Source of the DNA: Calditrichota bacterium | GTDB taxonomy: Bacteria; Calditrichota; Calditrichia; Calditrichales; J004 | DNA length: 64,000 nucleotides | Assembly (NCBI GenBank): GCA_013112635.1 | Contig: JABFGF010000001.1 | Coordinates: forward strand, 620,001-684,000 | Reading direction: 5' to 3' | Shown: piece after piece, positions 10,460-19,884 of the stretch | Numbering within the stretch: position 1 is the first letter of the stretch | Layout: each line of letters opens with the position of its first letter | Program-made: the position numbers and the translations under genes | The notes under the pieces: model-generated | What the model saw: the letters and a program-made list of their open reading frames with translations, nothing else | Database searches by the model: none | What the model was told of the DNA's origin: nothing

Positions 10460-10771
10460 TTTAAATCCTAATTATTGTTAATGTTATTTTATTAATTATG
10501 GTTTTCTAGCAACAATAAACTGCGGCAAGTATAGTTGAATAAGCGTATATAATAATCATCTTCTCATCACGTTCGGTCTTATTTATAAATTCATAAATAA
10601 AAGATGGTATGTTTTTTTATTCAATAATTGGCGCAAAAACAACATGTTTTATTGATAAGAGTGAATTATTCTTTTTCAATTATCATTTATTCAATTTCGT
10701 AAAACAAAATTGCAGCTATTAAATTAAAAGGCTTATCTTGCTTTTCTATTATTTAAACCAGAATCGAATTA
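10460..10771. other. 312-bp divergent intergenic region
   Basis: Non-coding, very AT-rich spacer between the divergently transcribed LRR protein and MATE genes, so it must hold promoters for both. Apart from the inverted repeat at 10579-10600 I see no RNA gene, repeat or ORF worth reporting. Confidence 0.7.
10579..10600. promoter_or_regulatory. Perfect inverted repeat, possible operator
   Basis: TTATTTAT and ATAAATAA form a perfect 8-bp inverted repeat with a 6-base spacer, about 120 bases upstream of the LRR protein start and about 170 upstream of the MATE start. It could bind a dimeric regulator, but AT-rich DNA makes chance palindromes common. Confidence 0.3.
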
Positions 10772-12094
10772 ATGTCATTAAAAGAACATTTTAGAAAGAC
10801 AATTCAGTTAGCAATTCCGCTTGTAATTGGGCAATTGGGTCACATGGCCCTTGGTGTTGTAGATAACTTGATGATTGGACAGCTTGGTCCGGTTTTTTTA
10901 GCTGCTGCATCGCTTGCTAATGCAATATTTGTTCAATTCATGATCCTTGGCCTTGGGCTTACTTTTGCCCTTTCAGCATTGGTTGCTGCAGCAAATCGCC
11001 CAGGCAATGAAGAAGAATGTTCTTCACTTTTACATCACAGTTTTGCAATAAATATGGTCGCTTCGGTTCTCTTGTTAGTCGTGATGGAAGCTGCAATTGG
11101 CCTGCTACCTTATTTAGGCCAGGAAGAGAGGATAATAAACTTAACCGCACCCTATTTAAGGATAATTGCGATCTCGATCATACCAATGCTTTTTTTTCAA
11201 ACCTATCGGCAATTTAGTGATGGATTGACCTTTGTAAAGCCAGCCATGTACATAATGCTATTGGCAAACGTGGTAAATGTTTTTTTAAACTGGGCGCTAA
11301 TATTTGGCAACTTAGGCTTTCCAAGATTAGAGCTGAATGGAGCTGGAATATCTACTCTTGGAAACAGAATATTTGCAGGTGTGGCTATGTTTCTATATGT
11401 CATTTTTAACAGCAAATTTAAAAAGTTTAACCCACGCTATTTTAGATTTAAATATCATAAAGAATTGATCTTGAAAATTTTAAGAATTGGAATTCCATCT
11501 TCACTGCAAGCATTTCTTGAAGTTTTTGCTTTTACGGGTGTGGCATTTATTATTGGTTGGATTGGAGCCTACGAACTTGCTGCGCATCAGATTGCCTTAA
11601 CACTTGCTGCTGTTACATTTATGTTTGCATTAGGTATTTCTCAAGCTTCAGCAATTCGCGTTGGTATAGAGTTTGGCAAAGACCAAAAAAGAGAAACACT
11701 GAAAGCCGGTTTTTCTGCAATCTTGCTTGCAATATTGGTTATGGGTGTAAATGGACTAATATTTGTAGTTTTTCGTCATGAGTTGGTTGGCTTTTTTGTT
11801 GATGATTTTTCTGTGCGCGAAATTGCAGCCCGGTTATTAATTATCGCAGCTATTTTCCAAATATTTGATGGCATTCAGGCTGTAGGGGTTGGTGTTTTGC
11901 GTGGAATTCAAGATGTAAAAATTCCAACATTTATAGTTTTTATTGCCTATTGGATATTAAGTATCCCCATTGGTTATTTTTTAGGTATAACCTGGGATTA
12001 TAGTGTGGACGGTGTTTGGGCTGGTTTTGTCAGTGGTTTGGCATCTGCTGCGGTGATGTTATCCTGGCGTTTTTGGAAAAAAACCAGGGAATAA
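10772..12094 (+). CDS. MATE family multidrug/Na+ antiporter
   Basis: A 440-residue inner-membrane exporter of the MATE (NorM/DinF) family, which expels cationic drugs or metabolites in exchange for Na+ or H+. The length is normal and about 12 hydrophobic segments are visible in two similar halves. The first half has the family opening IPLVIGQLGHMALGVVDNLM, and the second begins near IGIPSSLQAFLEVFAFTGV, the matching position in the second MatE repeat. The ATG has no clear Shine-Dalgarno. It is a single gene, divergent from the LRR protein. Substrate cannot be told from sequence. Confidence 0.92.
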   Translation: MSLKEHFRKTIQLAIPLVIGQLGHMALGVVDNLMIGQLGPVFLAAASLANAIFVQFMILGLGLTFALSALVAAANRPGNEEECSSLLHHSFAINMVASVLLLVVMEAAIGLLPYLGQEERIINLTAPYLRIIAISIIPMLFFQTYRQFSDGLTFVKPAMYIMLLANVVNVFLNWALIFGNLGFPRLELNGAGISTLGNRIFAGVAMFLYVIFNSKFKKFNPRYFRFKYHKELILKILRIGIPSSLQAFLEVFAFTGVAFIIGWIGAYELAAHQIALTLAAVTFMFALGISQASAIRVGIEFGKDQKRETLKAGFSAILLAILVMGVNGLIFVVFRHELVGFFVDDFSVREIAARLLIIAAIFQIFDGIQAVGVGVLRGIQDVKIPTFIVFIAYWILSIPIGYFLGITWDYSVDGVWAGFVSGLASAAVMLSWRFWKKTRE

Positions 12095-12204
12095 ATTCAA
12101 CACAAAATATGTGTATAAAATAACCTGTCACAAAAAAACAAGCAGGATTATTTTTCGATTCTTTTTTGTTTAGATCAGTTATTATTCAAATCCAGGAGAA
12201 GATC

Positions 12205-12765
12205 ATGAAAAAATATTTTTACATTACTTTGATAACAATTACATCTTACCTGGCACAAAATAATTCATCCATGGCTGAACGTATAGAATCTGCTGTTCTC
12301 GCCGCTCCCGATGAGTTCAGAAAAGAGGCGACAGTCAAAGGGTTTAATACAGACGGATCATTTACTACTTTGCGGGAAGGCACAAATAATATGATTTGCC
12401 TTGCAGATGATCCGCGCAAAAAAGGTTTTAGCGTTGCTGCCTATCATAAAGATTTGGAACCATTTATGGCGCGAGGTCGTGAATTAAGATCTGAAGGGAA
12501 ATCAAGATCGGAAGTTTTTAAAACCAGGGAAAAAGAAGCAAAGAGTGGCAAGCTAAAAATGGCAAAAAGCGGGGCGACTTTACATATCCTGTCCGGTCCA
12601 ACAAAAGTAGATGCCATTTACAGGTATGTAGTTTATTTCCCATGGGCAACCACAGAAACTACAGGAATTTCGGAAACTCCAACAACGTCAGGTGGGCCAT
12701 GGATTATGAACGCAGGAACACATAAAGCTCATATTATGATTAATCCACCGGCGAGTTCTCAATAA
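12205..12765 (+). CDS. Small exported protein of unknown function
   Basis: A 186-residue protein starting at the ATG preceded by AGGAGAAGATC; an upstream in-frame start at 12166 has no ribosome site and would bury the signal peptide. Residues 1-22 (MKKYFYITLITITSYLAQ) form a signal peptide. The mature part contains NNMICLADDP, then a helical segment (HKDLEPFMARGRELRSEGKS), then a beta-rich end with YVVYFPWATTETTG and GPWIMNAGTHKAHIMI. From memory, conserved hypothetical exported proteins of similar layout occur in Bacteroidetes and Proteobacteria, but no function can be assigned. A single cysteine remains in the mature protein. It ends just before a bidirectional terminator. Confidence 0.75.
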   Translation: MKKYFYITLITITSYLAQNNSSMAERIESAVLAAPDEFRKEATVKGFNTDGSFTTLREGTNNMICLADDPRKKGFSVAAYHKDLEPFMARGRELRSEGKSRSEVFKTREKEAKSGKLKMAKSGATLHILSGPTKVDAIYRYVVYFPWATTETTGISETPTTSGGPWIMNAGTHKAHIMINPPASSQ

Positions 12766-12776
12766 CAAAATTAAAA

Positions 12777-12805
12777 CGATGCCGTCATTTTAAATGATGG
12801 CATCG
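12777..12805. terminator. Bidirectional terminator between convergent genes
   Basis: CGATGCCGTCA (12777-12787) pairs with TGATGGCATCG (12795-12805), 11 bp with one G-U pair and a 7-base loop. A T-rich tract follows on the minus-strand side. It lies between the converging exported-protein and acyl-CoA dehydrogenase genes. Confidence 0.75.
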
Positions 12806-12817
12806 ATATTCAAAATA

Positions 12818-13981
12818 TTAATCTTTCAAAATAAACTTGGCAATAGTCTGTAACTGCATATTTGACGTGCCTTCGTATATTGTACCGATCTTGGCATCGC
12901 GGTAAAATTTTTCAACCGGGTATTCTTTGCTAAAGCCGTATCCACCCAGTAAATCAATCATTAAAGAACATACTTCCTGCGCGGCTTGCGATGAATATAG
13001 TTTTGCCATTGCTGCTTGTTTTAAGAATGGTATTCCTGCATCTTTCATTCGAGCAGCGTTATAAACAAGTAATCGGGCCGCTTCAATTTTTGTAGCTGCA
13101 TTTGCTAATTGAAATTGTACCCCCTGAAAACTGGAAATACTTTTTCCAAATTGTTCACGCTCTTTTGTATATTTTACACCGGCATCAAAAGCGCCCTGGG
13201 CAATCCCAACCATTTGTGCGCCAATACCAATCCTGCCTTCATTAAGTGTTTCAATGGCTGTTTTGTAGCCCTTACCTACTTCCCCAAGAACATTATCTTT
13301 TGGCACTTTACAGTTTTCAAAAATTAATTCAACGGTAGATGAAGCACGGATCCCAAGTTTTTCTTCTTTTTTACCAATGGAAAATCCATCAAATCCTTTT
13401 TCAACAACAAATGCAGTAATTCCCTTGTAACCCTTGCTTGGGTCAGCATTTGCGAATACAATAAAAATCTCAGCTTCATTTCCATTGGTTATAAACATTT
13501 TATGACCGTTTAATTCCCAATGGTCCCCACAGTCCTTTGCCTGGCATGCCAATGCAAATGCATCACTTCCCGAACCGGCTTCCGAAAGTGCATAAGCGCC
13601 AATTTTTTCTGAAGCAAGTTGCGGTAAATATTTCTTTTTAATTGTCTCGTTGCCCCAATTTATAAAAGCATTTGTAACCAGCGTATTCTGCACATCCACC
13701 ATCACAGAAGTGGAACCATCTACAGTTGCCAACGCTTCAATCGCCAAAACAGACATAAAAAAATTAGCATCCGATCCACCATATTCTTCAGGTACATGGA
13801 TACCCATCAACCCCATTTCGAAAAGTTGTTTGGGAATTTCAGGTCTCATCGCTGCATCTTTGTCCATCTGTGCCACGTGTGGTTTTATAACTTCTTCAGC
13901 AAAATCTTTTACAGTTTCATAAAAAAACTTCTCTTCTTCGCTTAAATGTGTTAGCGGAGAAACAGCTTGTATTTCACTCAT
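12818..13981 (-). CDS. Acyl-CoA dehydrogenase (short-chain/butyryl type)
   Basis: FAD enzyme that makes the alpha-beta double bond in acyl-CoA during beta-oxidation or in related acyl-CoA metabolism. The 387-residue length is standard. Visible motifs are GAYALSEAGSGSDAFAL (flavin and substrate contact), FITNGNEAE, REQFGKSISSFQGVQFQLA, and the C-terminal KIGTIYEGTSNMQ, where Glu370 is at the position of the catalytic base of the short-chain/butyryl-CoA branch. AAGGA precedes the ATG. No electron-transfer flavoprotein, thiolase or enoyl-CoA hydratase gene is nearby, so the exact substrate is open. Confidence 0.93.
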   Translation of the reverse strand: MSEIQAVSPLTHLSEEEKFFYETVKDFAEEVIKPHVAQMDKDAAMRPEIPKQLFEMGLMGIHVPEEYGGSDANFFMSVLAIEALATVDGSTSVMVDVQNTLVTNAFINWGNETIKKKYLPQLASEKIGAYALSEAGSGSDAFALACQAKDCGDHWELNGHKMFITNGNEAEIFIVFANADPSKGYKGITAFVVEKGFDGFSIGKKEEKLGIRASSTVELIFENCKVPKDNVLGEVGKGYKTAIETLNEGRIGIGAQMVGIAQGAFDAGVKYTKEREQFGKSISSFQGVQFQLANAATKIEAARLLVYNAARMKDAGIPFLKQAAMAKLYSSQAAQEVCSLMIDLLGGYGFSKEYPVEKFYRDAKIGTIYEGTSNMQLQTIAKFILKD

Positions 13982-14097
13982 TTTATTCCTTTTTATTATT
14001 AAGGTTTTTCAATTTTCAAAGACGCAAAATATACTTACAGACATTTCTAATGGCAATAATCAAATTGAATACAAACAAAAATATTTAACAATAGAAA

Positions 14098-17000
14098 CTA
14101 TGTCTTAGATTCTCCTGAGATTTCCTCAACAGTTTTTAAAAATGTTGCTATTTCATTTTCAATATCAAACAGTTTTTCGTCCCCGCCAATATAGTCTGTA
14201 GTTTTTAAATTTAATTGGTCAACCAGTAAAGTAAGGCTTTTTAAAACAGCCTGGATTCTTTGAACCTGAAACTTGGTGACGCTGACAAACTGCGCATTAT
14301 AACCGTTGTCTAATTCAGTCAGTTGGGCCATTCCACTTATTGATGCAATTGCATTATTGATGTGATGAGACAGAGTTGCAAGAAGTTTATTTAAAGCTTC
14401 AATACCACCCAATAATTTTTCCCGGTTAATCCGAAACTCCAAAAGGCGGTTACGTTCACTAAAATCTTCCATTGCATAAGTTACTAAATGTATATTCCCT
14501 TCTTTATCCCGGAGTGCTGTTGTTGTAACAATTAAATCAACAATCTCATCATTAGCAGTTTTCTTTTGCACTTCAAGCTGCCGTAATTCACCACTTTGTT
14601 TTACTTCATCAAGAACACTTAAGAAACTCCATAAATCATTTTTTTTATCCAGAATATTAATATTTTTATGCAAAACTGATTTCTTTGAATATCCAAATAC
14701 CTGCTCTGCTCTTTTATTCCAGGTTGCGATTCGGCCCTTTAAATCCGTCGTAATAAGGACGCTTCCCGAATGCTCAATTATATTTTCTATTGTTGCTTCA
14801 GCCAGTTCAAGATCTTTTACATTTTTATTAATTTTGGATTGTAACTCTCTGTTAACAGCAAGAATTCTTTTTGTTTTATAATAAAATATACCATATCCAA
14901 AAGTCATTGCAGAAAGAATTACTATTGCAACAAACCAGATTTCCATCCAGAACGGGTTTTTGACCACAAACTCCTGAGTTAAAAATATCTCATCAGAAAT
15001 TTCGTCTTCTAACTGAACCTTTATTTCAAACTTATAATCTCCGGCAGAAAGGTTGTTATACCGAATGGATTCGCCTCTTTTCGCAACCTGCCAATCTGAA
15101 TCATATCCTTTAAGTTTATAAATATATTTCAGGCTCTGTTCATTATAGAAATAGAGGCCGCGTATTTTAAAAAATAAATTACCTTGAGAATGGTTTAATG
15201 TATTAATCTTATCCTGGTTGAAATTGTATTTTTTATCTTTTGAGCCATACTCTGCTTTTACAAAATATACAGGTGGGTATTCATTTTCTGATTTGATCTT
15301 GCCTGGTTTAAATACGGTTAATCCTCCAAAAACACCCAACCAGAAATTTCCATCTTCATCAATCAGGGATGAATTATGGGTTGTGAACTCTTCATCAAGT
15401 AAACCATCTTTTAATCCATAGCGGTAGCCGGCTTTGCCATTTGCAAATTTTTGTAATCCTTTATCAGATGCAATCCACAAAGCACCTGTTTTATCCAATA
15501 AAATTTGTGAAATAATTGTACCGCTAAGTCCATCCTTTTCCCCAAACAGTTTATATCCCTGAGTATCTTTTTTTATAACTCCCAAATCACTTGCCATCCA
15601 AAGTGTTTTGTCTTTATCTTCAACTATTTGATAAATTGCACGATCAGGTAAACCATCCTTTTTTGTTGTAAAAGTGAATCCATTTTCTGTTTTCTCTGCA
15701 TAGCCATTATCTGTCCCAAACAGAAGACGGTCCCCAGACAACTCATTGGCACTCCAAACCCTCCTGATACCATTTGCGCTAAACTCCGGATATTCCTCAT
15801 GCTCATTCCCGTTAATCGAAAACAGGCCAACAGTTGTACAAATCCAATATGTACCTTTACTGTCTTGCTTCATATCGAGAAAAGTACATTCTACTTTCAG
15901 CGAACGTATTTTAACTTCTTTCAATCCGTATTTGTTGTAAACATATAAAACACCTTCTCCACCAACCCAAATACTTCCCGCTCGATCGATGTAAATAAAC
16001 CAGATTATTTCATTTTCAAGGGTTTTGAAACGATTATCCTTCAATAGGGATAATCCATCTATCTTGAAAATTCCTAAATCTGTTCCAATCAGTTTCACCT
16101 GCTTATTTTCTGCAATTATGCAGTTAACAACTTTGGATCGAAGACCATGTGAATCATCATAATTTAACAAATCCGGATTGCTCAGTTTAAACAGACCGGA
16201 TGTGTAACTTCCAAGCCAAAAGTTATTTTCAAAATCTGATAAAAGTGCCCTGATATCATTTCCGGGCAATCCCCTGTTCTTTTCAATCAAAGTCCATTCA
16301 TTATTTGTGAGCTTTAATAAACCTTTATCTGTTCCTGCCCAGATTGTTCCTTTATTGTCTTTAATAAACCGATTAAAATCCAAGTTACCAAGTTTTGGTT
16401 TGTTCACCTGTTTCACCTGATTCCCATTTGGCATAATTTCAAACAATCCACGTGAAGTGCCTATTAGAGTTTTGTTATTTTGTGGCAGGAGGCATTTAAG
16501 ACGCCCTTGTAACGGTATGTCTATTTTAGAGAGAACATCTTTATTGCTATTGTAAATAACAAGGCTGTTATTATACAAAACCATTATGTCTTCATCAGGC
16601 GATAATTTAATTTCCGGGACATAGTTTTCTGTATTAAAATTTATGACATTATAAGAACCATCATCATTTTCTTCATAAATAAATAACCCATGATCGGTTC
16701 CAATCCATAATTTATTTTCATGAAATAATAAAGATGAAATGGTTTCTTCAAGCAGTTCTTCCGGTGCAAATTTATATTTTGGGTTATTCATGTCAGAGAT
16801 ATCAAATGCTGCTAAGCCTAGGCCCGTACCAACCCATAAAGTTGACAAACCATCTGATGTCATGCACAATACTTCATTTGCCGGTAAACTGTCTTCAACT
16901 GAAAAATAAATAAATTCTTCAGAATCATATCTCGCTAAACCGACACCGGTTCCTATCCATAAAAACCCATGGGAATCCTGATATAAAGAAAATATCTGGT

Positions 17001-17103
17001 TACTTGGAAACCCATGCTCTTTATAGTTTACAAAGTGATGACTTTGAGCAGCTAAAAAAGAAAATAGTCCCAAAAATAGAATTAATATTTTTAAACGTAT
17101 CAT
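14098..17103 (-). CDS. Beta-propeller/Y_Y_Y/PAS membrane sensor lacking a kinase ATPase domain
   Basis: A 1001-residue protein with the front end of a hybrid two-component sensor. After a signal peptide (ending LAAQ), residues about 25-615 hold many Reg_prop propeller repeats (xFLWIGTGVGLARYD, TIWAGTDKGLLKL, ALWIASDKGLQKF). A Y_Y_Y domain follows near 660-710, a transmembrane helix at about 716-741, then a PAS domain at about 770-880 (ITTDLKGRIATWNKRAEQVF). The last 100 residues form a DHp-like helix with LATLSHHINNAIASISG (His913/His914), then stop: the HATPase_c domain with its N, G1 and G2 boxes is missing. Only 116 bases separate its stop from the next gene, so there is no room for a frameshifted remnant. 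It could be a kinase substrate, a scaffold or a decayed sensor. Confidence 0.88.
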   Translation of the reverse strand: MIRLKILILFLGLFSFLAAQSHHFVNYKEHGFPSNQIFSLYQDSHGFLWIGTGVGLARYDSEEFIYFSVEDSLPANEVLCMTSDGLSTLWVGTGLGLAAFDISDMNNPKYKFAPEELLEETISSLLFHENKLWIGTDHGLFIYEENDDGSYNVINFNTENYVPEIKLSPDEDIMVLYNNSLVIYNSNKDVLSKIDIPLQGRLKCLLPQNNKTLIGTSRGLFEIMPNGNQVKQVNKPKLGNLDFNRFIKDNKGTIWAGTDKGLLKLTNNEWTLIEKNRGLPGNDIRALLSDFENNFWLGSYTSGLFKLSNPDLLNYDDSHGLRSKVVNCIIAENKQVKLIGTDLGIFKIDGLSLLKDNRFKTLENEIIWFIYIDRAGSIWVGGEGVLYVYNKYGLKEVKIRSLKVECTFLDMKQDSKGTYWICTTVGLFSINGNEHEEYPEFSANGIRRVWSANELSGDRLLFGTDNGYAEKTENGFTFTTKKDGLPDRAIYQIVEDKDKTLWMASDLGVIKKDTQGYKLFGEKDGLSGTIISQILLDKTGALWIASDKGLQKFANGKAGYRYGLKDGLLDEEFTTHNSSLIDEDGNFWLGVFGGLTVFKPGKIKSENEYPPVYFVKAEYGSKDKKYNFNQDKINTLNHSQGNLFFKIRGLYFYNEQSLKYIYKLKGYDSDWQVAKRGESIRYNNLSAGDYKFEIKVQLEDEISDEIFLTQEFVVKNPFWMEIWFVAIVILSAMTFGYGIFYYKTKRILAVNRELQSKINKNVKDLELAEATIENIIEHSGSVLITTDLKGRIATWNKRAEQVFGYSKKSVLHKNINILDKKNDLWSFLSVLDEVKQSGELRQLEVQKKTANDEIVDLIVTTTALRDKEGNIHLVTYAMEDFSERNRLLEFRINREKLLGGIEALNKLLATLSHHINNAIASISGMAQLTELDNGYNAQFVSVTKFQVQRIQAVLKSLTLLVDQLNLKTTDYIGGDEKLFDIENEIATFLKTVEEISGESKT

Positions 17104-17141
17104 AAAAATATAAATGAGGTTATAATAGAAGGTTGTAAAAA

Positions 17142-17223
17142 ACTTCTTACTTCTTACTTCTTACTTCTTACTTCTTACTTCTTACTTCTTACTTCTTACT
17201 TCTTACTTCTTACTTCTTACTTT
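17142..17223. repeat. Heptanucleotide microsatellite (ACTTCTT)n
   Basis: About 11.7 uninterrupted copies of the 7-base unit ACTTCTT (82 bases). It lies in the divergent spacer between the sensor gene (start 17103) and the SDR gene (start 17294), 39 bases upstream of the sensor ATG and 70 bases upstream of the SDR ATG. Its perfect regularity suggests slippage-prone DNA. Confidence 0.97.
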
Positions 17224-17293
17224 GTTATCGATCAATCTTGTATAATAATTACATATTCACCTATATTTGTTCTTTCAAAAAAATGGAGTTTTT

Positions 17294-18055
17294 ATGTCTT
17301 TATTAAAAAATAAGAATGTACTTATAACTGGCGCCAGCGCAGGAATTGGTGAAGCATGTGCCTTTGCCTTCGCTAAAGAAGGGTGTAATTTAATCGTTAT
17401 TGCCCGCCGCGAAAACCGGTTAAAATCGTTAAAGCAAAAAATTGAAAAGGAATTTAATGTTGATGTTCAAATAATCGTTCTTGATGTTTCCGACAAAGAT
17501 GAGGTTTTTTCTCAATTAAAGGAAACCGTGTCTGTTGACATTTTGATCAACAATGCAGGTTTGGCCTTAGGAACTGATAAGGTGCACCAAGCTAATCCAG
17601 ACCATCATGAAATAATGATCAATACAAATGTAAATGGATTGCTCAATGTAACCAGGGCAATTGTGCCCCGCATGGTTGAAAATGGAAGTGGCGACATCAT
17701 AAATATCAGCTCAATCGCAGGGCACGAAGTCTATCCTGGAGGCGCAGTTTACTGTGCAACAAAGCATGCCGTTGATGCGCTGACTAAAGGCCTTCGTATG
17801 GATTTGATAGATACACCCTTGCGCGTTTCGAGCATATCCCCCGGCGCGGTAAATACTGAATTCAGCACAGTTCGTTTGAATGGAGACAAGGCAACTGCCG
17901 ATAAATTCTATGAAGGATTTGATCCGCTGCTTGGAAAAGATATTGCCGAAATTGCCATTTTTAATGCGTCGCGCCCTGCCCATGTGCAAATTGCCGATGT
18001 GATTGTTTTGGCCAACGCACAAGGGGCAGCAAAAATGATTCATAAAGAAAAATAG
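17294..18055 (+). CDS. SDR family NAD(P)-dependent oxidoreductase (YdfG-like)
   Basis: A 253-residue classical short-chain dehydrogenase, most like the NADP-dependent 3-hydroxy acid (serine/L-allo-threonine) dehydrogenases of the YdfG group. The cofactor loop TGASAGIG is at residues 12-19, NNAG follows the fourth strand, and the catalytic YCATK places Tyr153 and Lys157 in the active site after ISSIAG. An RR at the end of beta-2 (IARRENR) suits NADP. The start is the ATG with GGAG 5 bases upstream; an in-frame ATG 27 bases earlier adds residues not seen in the family. The substrate is inferred from family resemblance only. Confidence 0.9.
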   Translation: MSLLKNKNVLITGASAGIGEACAFAFAKEGCNLIVIARRENRLKSLKQKIEKEFNVDVQIIVLDVSDKDEVFSQLKETVSVDILINNAGLALGTDKVHQANPDHHEIMINTNVNGLLNVTRAIVPRMVENGSGDIINISSIAGHEVYPGGAVYCATKHAVDALTKGLRMDLIDTPLRVSSISPGAVNTEFSTVRLNGDKATADKFYEGFDPLLGKDIAEIAIFNASRPAHVQIADVIVLANAQGAAKMIHKEK

Positions 18056-18164
18056 TAACTTAAAATTCGGGCAGTTTTGATTTCTACCTAAAGGCTTTAT
18101 TTTACCCATTTTAAATTGCTTGAATTTCTTCGAATCCTTAAGTTGGCCACATTGATTTAAATAA

Positions 18165-19490
<1,326 letters not shown>

Positions 19491-19500
19491 TCAATTAATA

Positions 19501-19537
19501 AAAACTGGTTCCTTACTAAAACTGGGAACCAGTTTTT
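19501..19537 (+). terminator. Rho-independent terminator between eno and ftsB
   Basis: AAAACTGGTTCC (19501-19512) pairs perfectly with GGAACCAGTTTT (19525-19536), followed by T residues. It ends only 9 bases before the ftsB ATG, so read-through must carry ftsB transcription unless a promoter lies within eno. Confidence 0.88.
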
Positions 19538-19545
19538 AAAATATC

Positions 19546-19875
19546 ATGGCAAAAAAAAATAAGACAATATTTACAAAAACCGTAAAGAAAGTTTCTCAAA
19601 ATAGTGGATCTATTTTAGTGGTTATTGTTGTTTTTATTATTATTGCTGTATTTCTTTTTGCAGATCGTGGAACTTTATTCTTTTATAAAAGCTACTCTGA
19701 CAAGGAAAAATTAGAACAAGAAATAGAACAGCTTGAAAAGAAGCGAGATGAATTGAAGGAAGAAAAAGACAAGCTAAAAAACGATCCGGAATATATTGAG
19801 AAAATTGCCCGCGAGAAATACAAAATGAAAAAGAAAGAGGAAAAAGTATATCAGGTTGAAATGGACAAAGACTAA
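19546..19875 (+). CDS. ftsB: Septum formation initiator FtsB/DivIC family protein
   Basis: A 109-residue bitopic membrane protein of the FtsB/DivIC family, which joins FtsL and FtsQ to recruit late divisome proteins. A basic cytoplasmic tail is followed by one transmembrane helix (about 22-43, ILVVIVVFIIIAVFLF), then a coiled coil rich in Lys and Glu (about 55-85) and the conserved family ending DPEYIEKIAREKYKM. Placement behind enolase supports the call. There is no clear Shine-Dalgarno; the ATG follows the eno terminator hairpin by 9 bases, so expression may depend on read-through. Confidence 0.88.
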   Translation: MAKKNKTIFTKTVKKVSQNSGSILVVIVVFIIIAVFLFADRGTLFFYKSYSDKEKLEQEIEQLEKKRDELKEEKDKLKNDPEYIEKIAREKYKMKKKEEKVYQVEMDKD

Positions 19876-19884
19876 ATAAAAACG

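Noticed and set aside
12110-12160. Terminator after the MATE gene
   Set aside because: AACCTG and CAGG with a T-rich end can form only a short imperfect stem, so it was not listed.
13982-14097. Frameshifted HATPase domain of the sensor gene
   Set aside because: Only 116 bases separate the sensor stop from the acyl-CoA dehydrogenase start, and no N, G1 or G2 box is visible in any frame there.
17142-17223. CRISPR array
   Set aside because: The 7-bp units are contiguous with no spacers; it is a simple microsatellite.
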